A stretch of 64,000 nt of DNA from Halictus rubicundus (GCF_050948215.1 NW_027488998.1:62001-126000); one strand, 5' to 3'; numbered from the stretch's first letter, positions 13,440-27,640 are shown. A program made the numbers and translations. Notes: generated by a model from the letters alone, not told the origin.

Positions 13440-15310
13440 TAGGATGGGATAGAGGATAGGATAGGATAGAGGTTAGGATAGAGAATAGGATAGGATAGAG
13501 GATAGGATAGGATAGATGATATTATAGGAAGGAGGATAGGATATGATAGAGCATACTATATTATGAAGGATAGGATAGGATAGAGGATCGGATAGTATAG
13601 AGGATAGGTTAGGATTGCGGATAGGATAGGAAAGAGGATAGGATAGGATGGAGAATACGATATTATCGAGGATAGGATAGGATAGAGGATAGGATAGGAT
13701 AGAGGATACATTAGGATAGAGGATAGGATAGGATAGAGGATACGATAGGATAGAGGATAGGATAGGATAGAGGAGAGGATAGGACAGAGGATAGGAAAGA
13801 GGATAGGATAGGATAGAGGATAGGGTCGGATGGACGATAGGATATAGGATTGGATAGGATAGAGGATAGGATATGATAGAGGATAGGATATTATAGAGGA
13901 TAGGATAGGATAGAGGATAGGATGGGATAGAGGATAGGATAGGATAGAGGATAGGATAGAGAATAAGGTAGAGTATGGGATAGAGGATTGGATAGGATAG
14001 GGGATATTATAGGATAGGGGATATGATAGGTTAGAAAATAGGATAGGATAGATGATATTATAGGAAGGAGTATAGGATATGATAGAGCATACTATATTAT
14101 AAAGGATAGGATAGGATAGAGGATCGGATAGGATAGAGAACAGGATAGGATTGAGGACAGAATAGGAAAGAGGATAGGATAGGATGGAGGATACGATATT
14201 ATAGAGGATAGGATAGGATAGAAGATCGGATAGGATAGAGGATAGGATAGGATTGAGGATAGGATAGGAAAGAGAATAGGATAGCATGGATGATATGATA
14301 TTATTAAGAATAAGATCTGATAGAGGATAGGATTGGATAGAGGATAGGATAGGATAGTGAATACGATGGGATTAAGGATAGGATAGGATAGAGGATAGGA
14401 TAGGATATGGGATATTATAGGATAGATGATAGGATACGATAGAGGATAGGATATCATAGAGGATAGGAGAGGATTGAGGATAGGATTGGATAGCCCATAG
14501 GATAGGATAGAGGATAGGATTTAATAGCGGATAGGATAGGATAGAGGATAGGATAGTATACAGTATACGATAGGATAGAGAATAGGATAGGATATAGAAT
14601 ATTATAGGATAGAGGGTAAGATAGGATAGAGGATAGTATATAGGATAGGATAGGATTGAGGATAGGATAGGATACAGGATAGGATAGGATAGGGGATAGG
14701 ATAGGATAGAGGATAGGATAGAACAGAGGAAAGGATAGGATAGAGGATAGGAGAGGATTAAGGATAGGATTGGATAGCGCATAGGTTAGGATAGATGATA
14801 GGATTGGATAGCGGATAGGATAGGATAGAGGATAGGATAGTATACAGTATAGGATAGGATAGAGAATAGGATAGGATATAGAATATTATAGGATAGAGGG
14901 TAAGATAGGATAGAGGATACTATATTGGATAGGATAGGATAGAGGTTAGGATAGGATAGAGGATAGGATAGGATAGAGGATAGGATAGGATAGAGGATAG
15001 GATAGGATGGACGATAGGTTAGGATAGGATAGGATGGACGATAGGTTAGGATAGGATAGAGGATATGTTAGGATGGATGATAGGATATGATAGAGGTATG
15101 GATAGGATAGAGGATAGGATAGGATAGAGGATAGGGTAGGATAGAGGATAGAATAGAGGATATGATAGCGGATTGGATCGAAAACAGGATAGGATAGAAT
15201 GGATGATAGGATAGGATGGAGTATAGGATAGAGGATAGGATAGGATAGAGGATAGGATAGGATAGGATAGGATAGAGGATAGAATAGGATACAGGATAGG
15301 ATAGGATAGA
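13440..15310. repeat. Degenerate satellite stretch I
   Basis: The pentamer frame is still recognisable, but substitutions and odd-length steps are much denser than elsewhere (for example TAGCCCATAGG near 14,492, GAATAAGATCTGATAG near 14,306, GATTAAGG). It holds two internal duplications. One is a 536-bp step, with GCATACTATATTAT near 13,551 and 14,087. The other is a 284-bp step, with TATACAGTAT at about 14,557 and 14,841. No gene is visible. It reads as older, less homogenised satellite. Confidence 0.8.
14470..14930. repeat. 284-bp tandem duplication in degenerate stretch I
   Basis: Two copies share TATACAGTATA, GATATAGAATATTATAGG and GGGTAAGATAGG at an offset of 284. The first reads TAGCCCATAGG where the second reads TAGCGCATAGG, so the copies have diverged. 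Confidence 0.8.
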
Positions 15311-15543
15311 GGATAGGATAGGGTAGAGGAGTGGATAGGATAGAGGATAGGAAGGATAGGATAGAGGATAGGATACGATAGGATAGGATAGAGGATACGA
15401 TAGGATAGATGATAGGATAGGATAGCGGATAGGATAGGATATAGGATTGGATAGGGTAGAGGATAGGATACGATAGAAGATAGGATATGATAGAGGATAG
15501 GATAGGATAGAGGATTGGATAGGATAGAGGATAGGATAGGATA
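15310..15543. repeat. Leader segment of the BCD superunit
   Basis: This is marked by GGGTAGAGGAGTGG (15,321), GGAAGGATAGG and GATACGATAGG. The same ordered segment occurs at 51,520-51,730 and at 60,201-60,411. It precedes the first and fourth BCD copies, and at 51.7 kb it joins family G instead. Confidence 0.82.
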
Positions 15544-17769
15544 GAGTGTAGGGTAGGATAGGATACATTATAGGATTGGATAGAGGATAGGATAGGATAG
15601 AGGATACGATATAGGATTGTATAGGATAGAGAATAAGATACGATAGGGAATAGGATAGGATTGGATAGAGAATAGGATGGGATAGAGGATAGGATAGGAT
15701 AGAGGATAGGACAGGATAGAGGATAGGATAGGATAGAGGATACGATATAGGATTGGACAGGATAGAGAGTAGGATACGATAGAGGATAGTATAGGATTGG
15801 ATAGATTATAGGATCGGATAGAGGATAGGATAGGATAGAGGATAGGATAGGATAGAGGATAGGATAGGATAGAGGATAGGATAGGATAGAGGATAGGATA
15901 GGATAGAGGATAGGATAGGATAGAGGATAGGATAGGATAGAGGATAGGATAGGATAGAGGATATGATAGGATAGAGGATAGGATAGGATAGAGGATAGGA
16001 TAGGATAGAGGATAATATAGGATAGGATAGGATACAGGATAGGATAGGATAGAGGATAGGATAGGATAGAGGATAGGATAGGATAGAGGATACGATATAG
16101 GATTGGATAGGATAGAGAATAGGATACGATAGAGGATAGGATATTATAGAGGATAGGATAGGATACAGGATAGGATAGGATAGAGGATAGGATAGGATAG
16201 AGGATAGGATAGGATAGAGGATAGGATAGGATAAAGGATATGATAGGATAGAGGATAAGATAGGATAGAGGATAGGATATTATAGACGATAGTATAGGAT
16301 ACAGGATAGGATAGGATAGAGGATAGGATAGGATAGAGGATAGGATAGGATAGAGGATTCGATAGGATAGATGATAGGATAGGATACAGGATAGGATAGG
16401 ATAGAGGATAGGATAGGATAGAGGATAGGATAGGATAGAGGATTGGATAGGATAGAGGATAGGATAGGATAGAGGAGATGATAGGACAGGATAGAGGATA
16501 GGATAGGATTGAGGATAGGATAGGATAGAGGATAGGATAGGATAGGATAGAGGATAGGATAGGATAGAGGATACGATATAGGATTGGATAGGATAGAGAA
16601 TAGGATACGATAGAGGATAGGATAGGATTGGATAGAGAATAGGATGGGATAGATGATAGGATAGGATAGAGGAGATGATAGGACAGGATAGAGGATAGGA
16701 TAGGATTGAGGATAGGATAGGATAGAGGATAGGATAGGATACCGGATAGGATAGAGGATAGGATAGGATAGAGGATAGGATAGGATAGAGGATAGGATAG
16801 GATAGGATAGGATACAGGATAGGATAGGATAGAGGATAGGATAGGATAGGATAGGATACAGGATAGGATAGGATAGAGGATAGGATAGGATAGAGGATAC
16901 GATATAGGATTGGATAGGATAGAGAATAGGATACGATAGAGGATAGGATAGGATTGGATAGAGAATACGATGGGATAGAGGATAGGATAGGATAGAGGTA
17001 TAGGATAGGATACAGGATAGGATAGGATAGAGGATAGGATAGGATAGAGGAGTGGATAGGATAGAGGAGTGGATAGGATAGAGGATAGGATAGGATAGAG
17101 GATAGGATAGGATAGAGTATAGGATAGGATAGGATACAGGATAGGATAGGATAGAGGATAGGATAGGATAGAGGATAGGATAGGATAGAGGATACGATAT
17201 AGGATTGGATAGGATAGAGAATAAGATACGATAGGGAATAGGATAGGATTGGATAGAGAATAGGATGGGATAGAGGATCGGATAGGATAAAGGATAGGAC
17301 AGGATAGAGGATAGGATAGGATAGACGATACGATATAGGATTGGATAGGATAGACAGTAGGATACGATAGAGGATAGTATAGGATTGGATAGTTTATAGG
17401 ATCGGATAGAGGATAGGATAGGATAGAGGATAGGATAGGATAGAGGATAGGATAGGATAGAGGATAGGATAGGATAGAGGATAGGATAGGATAGAGGATA
17501 GGATAGGATAGAGGATAGGATAGGATAGAGGATAGGATAGGATAGAGGATAGGATAGGATAGAGGATAGGATAGGATAGGATACAGGATAGGATAGGATA
17601 GAGGATAGGATAGGATAGAGGATACGATATAGGATTGGATAGGATAGAGAATAGGATACGATAGAGGATAGGATAGGATTGGATAGAGAATAGGATGGGA
17701 TAGAGGATAGGATAGGATAGAGGAGAGGATAGGACAGGATAGAGGAGAGGATAGGATAGGATAGAGGAT

Positions 17770-18010
17770 AGGATAGGATAGAAGATACGATATAGGATTG
17801 GATAGGATAGAGAATAGGATACGATAGAGGATAGGATAGGATTGGATAGAGAATAGGATGGGATAGAGGATAGGATAGGATAGAGGATACGATATAGGAT
17901 TGGATAGGATAGAGAATAGGATACGATAGAGGATAGGATAGGATTGGATAGAGAATAGGATGGGATAGAGGATAGGATAGGATAGAGGAGAGGATAGGAC
18001 AGGATAGAGG
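17770..18010. repeat. Extra B-unit repeat inside BCD copy 1
   Basis: Two nearly identical units with GATACGATATAGGATTGG and GAGAATAGGATGGGATAG lie head to tail at 17.78 and 17.89 kb. The second BCD copy lacks one of them, which accounts for part of the offset change from 4,526 (at 17.19 kb) to 4,244 (at 18.19 kb). Confidence 0.7.
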
Positions 18011-18617
18011 AGAGGATAGGATTGAGGATAGGATAGGATAGAGGATAGGATAGGATTGAGGATAGGATACGATAGAGGATAGGATAGGATAGAGGATAGG
18101 ATAGGATAGAGGATAGGATAGGATAGGATAGAGGATAGGATAGGATAGAGGATAGGATAGGATAGAGGATAGGATAGAATAGGATAGGATACGGGATAGG
18201 ATAGGATAGAGGATAGGATAGGATAGAAGATACGATATAGGATTGGATAGGATAGAGAATAGGATACGATAGAGGATAGGATAGGATTGGATAGAGAATA
18301 GGATGGGATAGAGGATAGGATAGGAGAGAGGTATAGGATAGGATACAGGATAGGATAGGATAGAGGAGTGGATAGGATAGAGGATAGGATAGGATAGAGG
18401 ATACGATATTATAGATGATAGAATAGGATCGAGTATTAGATAGGATAGAGAATAGGACGGGATAGAGGATAGGATAGGATAGAGGATAGGATAGGATAGA
18501 AGATAGGATAGGATAGAGGATAGGATAGGATAGGATACAGGTTAGGATAGGATAGAGGATAGGATAGGATAGAGGATACGATATAGGATTGGATAGGATA
18601 GAGAATAGGATACGATA

Positions 18618-18761
18618 GAGGATAGGATAGAGGATTGGATAGAGGATAGGATAGAGGATAGGATAGAGGATAGGATAGAGGATAGGATAGAGGATAGGAT
18701 AGAGGATAGGATAGAGGATAGGATAGAGGATAGGATAGAGGATAGGATAGAGGATTGAATA
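18618..18761. repeat. 12-bp monomer array, 12 units
   Basis: Twelve consecutive GAGGATAGGATA units lie here. The second is GAGGATTGGATA and the last is GAGGATTGAATA, which fix the register. The surrounding array is mainly 17-mers, so this is a local switch to the short monomer. Counterparts lie at 22,862, 30,480, 31,659, 34,520 and 62,253. Confidence 0.9.
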
Positions 18762-20917
18762 GGATAGAGGATAAGATAGGATAGAGGATAGGATAGGATA
18801 GAGGATAGGATAGAGGATAGGATAGGATAGAGGATAGGATAGGTTAGAGGATAGGATAACATAGAGGATAGGATAGGATAGAGCATAGGATAGGATAGAG
18901 GATAGGATATGTTAAGATAGAGAATAGGATAGGATAGATGATATTATAGGAAAGAGGATAGGATATGATAGAGGATACGATATTATAGAGGATAGGATAG
19001 CATAGAGGATCGGATAGGATAGGATTGAGGATAGGATAGGGGATTGGATAGGATAGCGGATAGGATAGGGGATTGGATAGGATAGAGGATAGGTTAGGAT
19101 AGAGGATAGGATATAATACACGATATGATAGGATAGAGGATTGGATGGGATAGAGGATAGGATATAGGATTGGATAGGATAGAGGATAGGAATCTGATAG
19201 TGGATAGGATAGAGGTTAGGATAGGATAGAGGATAGGATAGGATAGAGGATAGGACAGGGGATTGAATAGGATAGAAGATCGGATAGGCGATTGGATAGG
19301 ATAGAGGATAGGATAGGATAGACGATAGTATAGGATAGAGGATAGGATAGAGAATAGGATAGGATAGAGAATAGGATAGAATAGAGGATAGGGTCGGATA
19401 GAGGGTAGGATAGGGGATTGGATACTATAGAGGATAGGATAGGATAGAGGATAGCATAGGATAGAGGATAGGATAGGATAGAGGATAGGATAGGATAGAG
19501 GATAGGATAGGATAGAGGATAGGATAGGATAGAGGATAGGATAGGATAGAGGATAGGATAGGATAGAGGATAGGATAGAATAGAGGATAGGATAGGATAG
19601 AGGATAGGATAGGATAGAGGATAGGATAGGATAGAGGATAGGATAGGATAGAGGATAGGATAGGATACGGGATAGGATAGGATTGAGGATAGGATAGGAT
19701 AGAGGATAGGATAGAGGATAGGATAGAGGATTGGATAGGATAGAGGATATAATAGGATAGACGATAGGATAGGATAGAGGATGGGATAGGATAGAGTATA
19801 GGATAGGATAGAGGATATTATAAGATACAGGATAGGATAGGATAGAGTATAGGATACGATAGAGGATGTGATAGGATAGAGGATAGGATAGAGGACAGGA
19901 TAGGATAGAGGATAGGATAGGATAGAGAATAGGATAGGGTAGAGTGTAGGATATGATTGAGGATAGGATAGGATAGAGGATAGGATAGCATAGAGGATTG
20001 GATAGGATACAGGATAGGATTGAGGATAGCATAGGATATGGGATAGGATTGGATAGAAGACAGGTTAGGATAGAGTATAGGATAGGATAGGATAGAGGGT
20101 AGGATACGATACAGGATAGGATAGGATAGAGGATAGGATAGGGGATTGGATACTATAGAGGATAGGATAGGATAGAGGATAGCATAGGATAGAGGATAGG
20201 ATAGGATAGAGGATAGGATAGGATAGAGGATAGGATAGGATAGAGGATAGGATAGGATAGAGGATAGGATAGGATAGAGGATAGGATAGGATAGAGGATA
20301 GGATAGGATAGAGGATAGGATAGGATAGAGGATAGGATAGAATAGAGGATAGGATAGGATAGAGGATAGGATAGGATAGAGGATAGGATAGGATAGAGGA
20401 TAGGATAGGATAGAGGATAGGATCGGACGGAGGATAGGATAGTATAGAGTATAGGATTGGATAAAGGATATTATAGGATATACGATAGGATAGGATAGAC
20501 GATATTATAAGGTAGAGGATGGGATAGGATAGAGGATATTATAGAACAGAGGAATGGATAGGATAGAGGATAGGATAGGATAGAGGATAGGATAGGATAG
20601 GGGATAGGATAGAAGATTGGACAGGATAGAGGATAATATAGGATGGAGGATAGGATAGGATAGTGGGCAGGATATGATAGAGGATGGGATAGGATAGAGG
20701 ATAGGATAGGATAGAGGATACGATAGGATAGAGGATACGATAGGATAGAGGATACGATAGGATAGAGGATAGGATAGGACAGAGGGTAGGATAGGATAGA
20801 GGATTCGATAGGATAGATGATAGGATAGGATACAGGATAGGATAGGATAGAGGATAGGATAGGATAGAGGATAGGATAGGATAGAGGATTGGATAGGATA
20901 GAGGATAGGATAGGATA

Positions 20918-23900
20918 GAGTGTAGGGTAGGATAGGATACATTATAGGATTGGATAGAGGATAGGATAGGATAGAGGATACGATATAGGATTGTATAGGA
21001 TAGAGAATAAGATACGATAGGAAATAGGATAGGATTGGATAGAGAATAGGATGGGATAGAGGATAGGATAGGATAGAGGATAGGACAGGATAGAGGATAG
21101 GATTGGATAGAGGATACGATATAGGATTGGATAGGATAGAGAGTAGGATACGATAGAGGATAGTATAGGATTGGATAGATTATAGGATCGGATAGAGGAT
21201 AGGATAGGATAGAGGATAGGATAGGATAGAGGATAGGATAGGATAGAGGATAGGATAGGATAGAGGATAGGATAGGATAGAGGATAGGATAGGATAGAGG
21301 ATAGGATAGGATAGAGGATAGGATTGGATAGGATAGGATACAGGATAGGATAGGATAGAGGATAGGATAGGATAGGATAGGATACAGGATAGGATAGGAT
21401 AGAGGATAGGATAGGATAGAGGATACGATATAGGATTGGATAGGATAGAGAATAGGATACGATAGAGGATAGGATAGGATTGGATAGAGAATACGATGGG
21501 ATAGAGGATAGGATAGGATAGAGGTATAGGATAGGATACAGGATAGGATAGGATAGAGGATAGGATAGGATAGAGGAGTGGATAGGATAGAGGAGTGGAT
21601 AGGATAGAGGATAGGATAGGATAGAGGATAGGATAGGATAGAGTATAGGATAGGATAGGATACAGGATAGGATAGGATAGAGGATAGGATAGGATAGAGG
21701 ATAGGATAGGATAGAGGATACGATATAGGATTGGATAGGATAGAGAATAAGATACGATAGGGAATAGGATAGGATTGGATAGAGAATAGGATGGGATAGA
21801 GGATCGGATAGGATAAAGGATAGGACAGGATAGAGGATAGGATAGGATAGACGATACGATATAGGATTGGATAGGATAGACAGTAGGATACGATAGAGGA
21901 TAGTATAGGATTGGATAGTTTATAGGATCGGATAGAGGATAGGATAGGATAGAGGATAGGATAGGATAGAGGATAGGATAGGATAGAGGATAGGATAGGA
22001 TAGAGGATAGGATAGGATAGAGGATAGGATAGGATAGAGGATAGGATAGGATAGAGGATAGAATAGCATAGAGGATAGGATAGGATAGAGGATAGGATAG
22101 GATAGGATACAGGATAGGATAGGATAGAGGATAGGATAGGATAGAGGATACGATATAGGATTGGATAGGATAGAGAATAGGATACGATAGAGGATAGGAT
22201 AGGATTGGATAGAGAATAGGATGGGATAGAGGATAGGATAGGATAGAGGAGAGGATAGGACAGGATAGAGGAGAGGATAGGATTGAGGATAGGATAGGAT
22301 AGAGGATAGGATAGGATTGAGGATAGGATACGATAGAGGATAGGATAGGATAGAGGATAGGATAGGATAGAGGATAGGATAGGATAGGATAGAGGATAGG
22401 ATAGGATAGAGGATAGGATAGAATAGGATAGGATACGGGATAGGATAGGATAGAGGATAGGATAGGATAGAAGATACGATATAGGATTGGATAGGATAGA
22501 GAATAGGATACGATAGAGGATAGGATAGGATTGGATAGAGAATAGGATGGGATAGAGGATAGGATAGGATAGAGGTATAGGATAGGATACAGGATAGGAT
22601 AGGATAGAGGAGTGGATAGGATAGAGGATAGGATAGGATAGAGGATACGATATTATAGATGATAGAATAGGATCGAGTATTAGATAGGATAGAGAATAGG
22701 ACGGGATAGAGGATAGGATAGGATAGAGGATAGGATAGGATAGAAGATAGGATAGGATAGAGGATAGGATAGGATAGGATACAGGTTAGGATAGGATAGA
22801 GGATAGGATAGGATAGAGGATACGATATAGGATTGGATAGGATAGAGAATAGGATACGATAGAGGATAGGATAGAGGATTGGATAGAGGATAGGATAGAG
22901 GATAGGATAGAGGATAGGATAGAGGATAGGATAGAGGATAGGATAGAGGATAGGATAGAGGATAGGATAGAGGATAGGATAGAGGATAGGATAGAGGATT
23001 GAATAGGATAGAGGATAAGATAGGATAGAGGATAGGATAGGATAGAGGATAGGATAGAGGATAGGATAGGATAGAGGATAGGATAGGTTAGAGGATAGGA
23101 TAACATAGAGGATAGGATAGGATAGAGCATAGGATAGGATAGAGGATAGGATATGTTAAGATAGAGAATAGGATAGGATAGATGATATTATAGGAAAGAG
23201 GATAGGATATGATAGAGGATACGATATTATAGAGGATAGGATAGCATAGAGGATCGGATAGGATAGGATTGAGGATAGGATAGGGGATTGGATAGGATAG
23301 CGGATAGGATAGGGGATTGGATAGGATAGAGGATAGGTTAGGATAGAGGATAGGATATAATACACGATATGATAGGATAGAGGATTGGATGGGATAGAGG
23401 ATAGGATATAGGATTGGATAGGATAGAGGATAGGAATCTGATAGTGGATAGGATAGAGGTTAGGATAGGATAGAGGATAGGATAGGATAGAGGATAGGAC
23501 AGGGGATTGAATAGGATAGAAGATCGGATAGGCGATTGGATAGGATAGAGGATAGGATAGGATAGACGATAGTATAGGATAGAGGATAGGATAGAGAATA
23601 GGATAGGATAGAGAATAGGATAGAATAGAGGATAGGGTCGGATAGAGGATAGGATAGGGGATTGGATACTATAGAGGATAGGATAGGATAGAGGATAGCA
23701 TAGGATAGAGGATAGGATAGGATAGAGGATAGGATAGGATAGAGGATAGGATAGGATAGAGGATAGGATAGGATAGAGGATAGGATAGGATAGAGGATAG
23801 GATAGGATAGAGGATAGGATAGGATAGAGGATAGGATAGAATAGAGGATAGGATAGGATAGAGGATAGGATAGGATAGAGGATAGGATAGGATAGAGGAT

Positions 23901-25020
23901 AGGATAGGATAGAGGATAGGATAGGATACGGGATAGGATAGGATTGAGGATAGGATAGGATAGAGGATAGGATAGAGGATAGGATAGAGGATTGGATAGG
24001 ATAGAGGATATAATAGGATAGACGATAGGATAGGATAGAGGATGGGATAGGATAGAGTATAGGATAGGATAGAGGATATTATAAGATACAGGATAGGATA
24101 GGATAGAGGATAGGATACGATAGAGGATGTGATAGGATAGAGGATAGGATAGAGGACAGGATAGGATAGAGGATAGGATAGGATAGAGGATAGGATAGGG
24201 TAGAGTGTAGGATATGATTGAGGATAGGATAGGATAGAGGATAGGATAGCATAGAGGATTGGATAGGATACAGGATAGGATTGAGGATAGCATAGGATAT
24301 AGGATAGGATTGGATAGAAGACAGGTTAGGATAGAGTATAGGATAGGATAGGATAGAGGGTAGGATACGATACAGGATAGGATAGGATAGAGGATAGGAT
24401 AGGGGATTGGATACTATAGAGGATAGGATAGGATAGAGGATAGCATAGGATAGAGGATAGGATAGGATAGAGGATAGGATAGGATAGAGGATAGGATAGG
24501 ATAGAGGATAGGATAGGATAGAGGATAGGATAGGATAGAGGATAGGATAGGATAGGATAGAGGATAGGATAGAATAGAGGATAGGATAGGATAGAGGATA
24601 GGATAGGATAGAGGATAGGATAGGATAGAGGATAGGATAGGATAGAGGATAGGATCGGACGGAGGATAGGATAGTATAGAGTATAGGATTGGATAAAGGA
24701 TATTATAGGATATACGATAGGATAGGATAGACGATATTATAAGGTAGAGGATGAAATAGGATAGAGGATATTATAGAACAGAGGAATGGATAGGATAGAG
24801 GATAGGATAGGATAGAGGATAGGATAGGATAGGGGATAGGATAGAAGATTGGACAGGATAGAGGATAATATAGGATGGAGGATAGGATAGGATAGTGGGC
24901 AGGATATGATAGAGGATGGGATAGGATAGAGGATAGGATAGGATAGAGGATACGATAGGATAGAGGATACGATAGGATAGAGGATACGATAGGATAGAGG
25001 ATAGGATAGGACAGAGGGTA
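20918..25020. repeat. BCD composite superunit, copy 2 (4.1 kb)
   Basis: It begins at GAGTGTAGGGTAGG (20,918) and repeats the landmark order of 15,544-20,780. Offsets to copy 1 are 5,374 at the start, 4,526 near 17.2 kb, 4,244 through part C, 4,261 at the D end and 4,232 at GATCGGACGG. Much of part B is missing, while part C is collinear without length change. It diverges from copy 1 just after ACAGAGGGTAGG near 25,015. Confidence 0.86.
22862..23005. repeat. 12-bp monomer array, 12 units
   Basis: This has the same register and flanking variants as 18,618-18,761, exactly 4,244 bp downstream, with the same unit number. Confidence 0.9.
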
Positions 25021-25678
25021 GGATAGAGGATAGGATAGGATAGAGGATAGGATAGGATACGGGATAGGATAGGATTCAGGATAGGATAGGATAGAGGATA
25101 GGATAGAGGATAGGATAGAGGATTGGATAGGATAGAGGATATAATAGGATAGACGATAGGATAAGATAGAGAATGAGATAGGATAGAGTATAGGATAGGA
25201 TAGAGGATATTATAGGATACAGGATAGGATAGGATAGAGGATAGGATACGATAGAGGATGTGATAGGATATAGGATACGATAGGATAGAGGATAGGATAG
25301 GATAGAGTATGGGATAGGATAGAGGATACGATAGGATAGAGGATAGGATAGGATAGAGGAAAGGATAGGGAAGAGGATAGGATAAGATTGAGGATAGGAT
25401 AGGTTAGAGGATAGGGTAGGGTAGTGGATAGGGTAGGATTGAGGATAGGATAGGATAGAGGATAGGATAGAGGATAGGAAAGAGGATATTATATAATAGT
25501 ATATAGGATAGGATAGGATAGAGGATAGGATAGGATAGAGGATAGGATAGGATACGGGATAGGATAGGATTGAGGATAGGATAGGATAGAGGATAGGATA
25601 GGATACGGGATAGGATAGGATAGAGGATAGGATAGGATAGAGGATAGGATAGGATAGAGGATAGGATAGGATAAAGGA
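24701..25678. repeat. 1 kb tandem duplicate, copy 1
   Basis: It begins at TATTATAGGATATACG and contains GGTAGAGGATGAAATAGG, GAAGATTGGACAGG, GTGGGCAGG, ACAGAGGGTAGG and TATTATATAATA (25,487). The next copy starts 978 bp downstream. The offset falls to 961 and then 876, so the second copy has lost monomers. It overlaps the tail of BCD copy 2. Confidence 0.82.
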
Positions 25679-26374
25679 TATTATAGGATATACGATAGGA
25701 TAGGATAGACGATATTATAAGGTAGAGGATGGGATAGGATAGAGGATATTATAGAACAGAGGAATGGATAGGATAGAGGATAGGATAGGATAGAGGATAG
25801 GATAGGATAGAGGATAGGATAGAAGATTGGACAGGATAGAGGATAAAATAGGATGGAGGATAGGATAGGATAGTGGGCAGGATATGATAGAAGATGGGAT
25901 AGGATAGAGGATAGGATAGGATAGAGGATACGATAGGATAGAGGATACGATAGGATAGAGGATAGGATAGGACAGAGGGTAGGATAGAGGATAGGATAGG
26001 ATAGAGGATAGGATAGGATACGGGATAGGATAGGATTCAGGATAGGATAGGATAGAGGATAGGATAGAGGATAGGATAGAGGATTGGATAGGATAGAGGA
26101 TATAATAGGATAGACGATAGGATAAGATAGAGAATGAGATAGGATAGAGTATAGGATAGGATAGAGGATATTATAGGATACAGGATAGGATAGGATAGAG
26201 GATAGGATACGATAGAGGATGTGATAGGATATAGGATACGATAGGATAGAGGATAGGATAGGATAGAGGATAGGATAGGTTAGAGGATAGGGTAGGATAG
26301 TGGATAGGGTAGGATTGAGGATAGGATAGGATAGAGGATAGGATAGAGGATAGGAAAGAGGATATTATATAATA
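25487..26374. repeat. TATTATATAATA palindromes, first pair
   Basis: The perfect 12-bp palindrome TATTATATAATA occurs at 25,487 and 26,363, each followed by GTATATAGG and preceded by GGAAAGAGGA. These belong to the same family as the copies listed for 39-57 kb. Confidence 0.92.
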
Positions 26375-26600
26375 GTATATAGGATAGGATAGGATAGAGG
26401 ATAGGATAGGATACGGGATAGGATAGGATTGAGGATAGGATAGGATAGAGGATAGGATAGGATACGGGATAGGATAGGATTGAGGATAGGATAGGATAGA
26501 GGATAGGATAGAGGATAGGATAGAGGATTGGATAGGATAGAGGATATAATAGGATAGACGATAGGATAGGATAGAGGATAGGATAGGATTGAGGATCGTA
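25679..26600. repeat. 1 kb tandem duplicate, copy 2
   Basis: This is the direct repeat of 24,701-25,678 with the same landmark order, including TATTATATAATAG at 26,363. It is about 100 bp shorter, mainly between GATATAGGATACG and GGGTAGGATAGTGG. Confidence 0.8.
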
Positions 26601-27640
26601 TAGGATAGAGGATAGGATAGGATTTAGGATAGTATAGGAAAGACGATTTGATAGGATGGATGATATGATATTATAGAGAATAAGATCTTATAGAGGATAG
26701 GTTATGATAGAGAATAGGATATTATAAGGTATTGAATAGGATAGAGGATAGGATGGGATAGAGGATAGGATAGGATAGAGCTTAGGATAGAGAATAGGAT
26801 AGGATAGAGGATAGGATATGATAGAGCATACTATATTATAAAGGATAGGATAGGATAGAGGATCGGATAGTATAGAGGATAGGTTAGGATTGCGGATAGG
26901 ATAGGAAAGAGGATAGGATAGGATGGAGAATACGATATTATCGAGGATAGGATAGGATAGAGGATAGGATAGGATAGAGGATACGATAGGATAGAGGATA
27001 GGATAGGATAGAGGATACGATAGGATACAGGATAGGATAGGATAGAGGAGAGGATAGGATTGAGAATAGGATAGGATAGATGATATTAAAGGAAAGAGGA
27101 TAGGATATTGTAGAGGATAGGATAGGATAGATGATATTAAAGGAAAGAGGATAGGATGTGATAGAGGATAGGATACTATAGAGGATAGGATAGGATAGAG
27201 GATAGGATTGAGGATAGATTATAGGATAGAGGATAGGATAGGATAGAGGATACGATCGGATAGATGATAGAATAGGATCGAGTATTGGATATAATAGAGA
27301 ATAGGACGGGATAGAGGATAGGATAGAGGATAGGATTGGATAGAGAATAGGATAGAGGATGGGATAGAGGATTGGATAGGATAGAGGATATTATAGGATA
27401 GAGGATAGGATAGGATAGCGGAGAGGATAGGATGGAGTATAGCATAGAATTGAGGACAGGATAGGATTGAGGATAGGATAGTATAGAGGATAGGATAGGA
27501 TAGAGGATAGGGTAGGATAGAGGATAGGATATAGGATTGGATAGGATAGACGATAGGATAGGATAGGATATCGGAAAGGATATGATAGAGTATAGAATAG
27601 GATAGAGGATATGATAGGATAGAGGATAGGATAGGATACA
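26600..27640. repeat. Degenerate satellite stretch II
   Basis: This is substitution-rich like 13.44-15.31 kb and partly homologous to it. GCATACTATATTAT and the following GATTGCGG, GGAAAGAGG and CGATATTATCGAGG variants near 26,826-26,945 match 13,551-13,680. No gene is visible. Confidence 0.78.

Larger units (their letters stand above)
1..13440. repeat. Family A satellite block
   Basis: This block is marked by recurring monomer variants: GATAATATACACG (starting at 191, 2150, 2264, 8302, 10319, 13363), GATAAGGTAGAGGAACGG (for example 293, about 1392, 1890, 2357, 7021, 7978, 8395, 9315, 9985, 10411, 11318, 12067, 12605), GAGACGATAGAGGACAGG (more than twenty sites) and GGGGATTCGATAGG. The landmarks occur in variable order, so this is a shuffled mosaic of higher-order units rather than one regular array. 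No gene is visible. The same family returns at 50.7-51.7 kb and 58.0-60.2 kb, and as a roughly 0.35 kb insert inside each F unit. Confidence 0.85.
15544..20917. repeat. BCD composite superunit, copy 1 (5.4 kb)
   Basis: It begins at GAGTGTAGGGTAGG (15,544). Part B (15.5-18.6 kb) is a series of roughly 0.1-0.3 kb units carrying GATACGATATAGGATTGG and GAGAATAGGATACGATAG, with frequent TACAGG variants. A pure 12-mer array follows (18,618-18,761). Part C starts at ATATGTTAAGATAG (18,907) and carries a long, distinctive series of variants. Part D ends at GAAGACAGGTTAGG (near 20,056). The tail has GATCGGACGG (20,421) and GTGGGCAGG. The next copy starts 5,374 bp downstream. No gene is visible. Confidence 0.86.
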
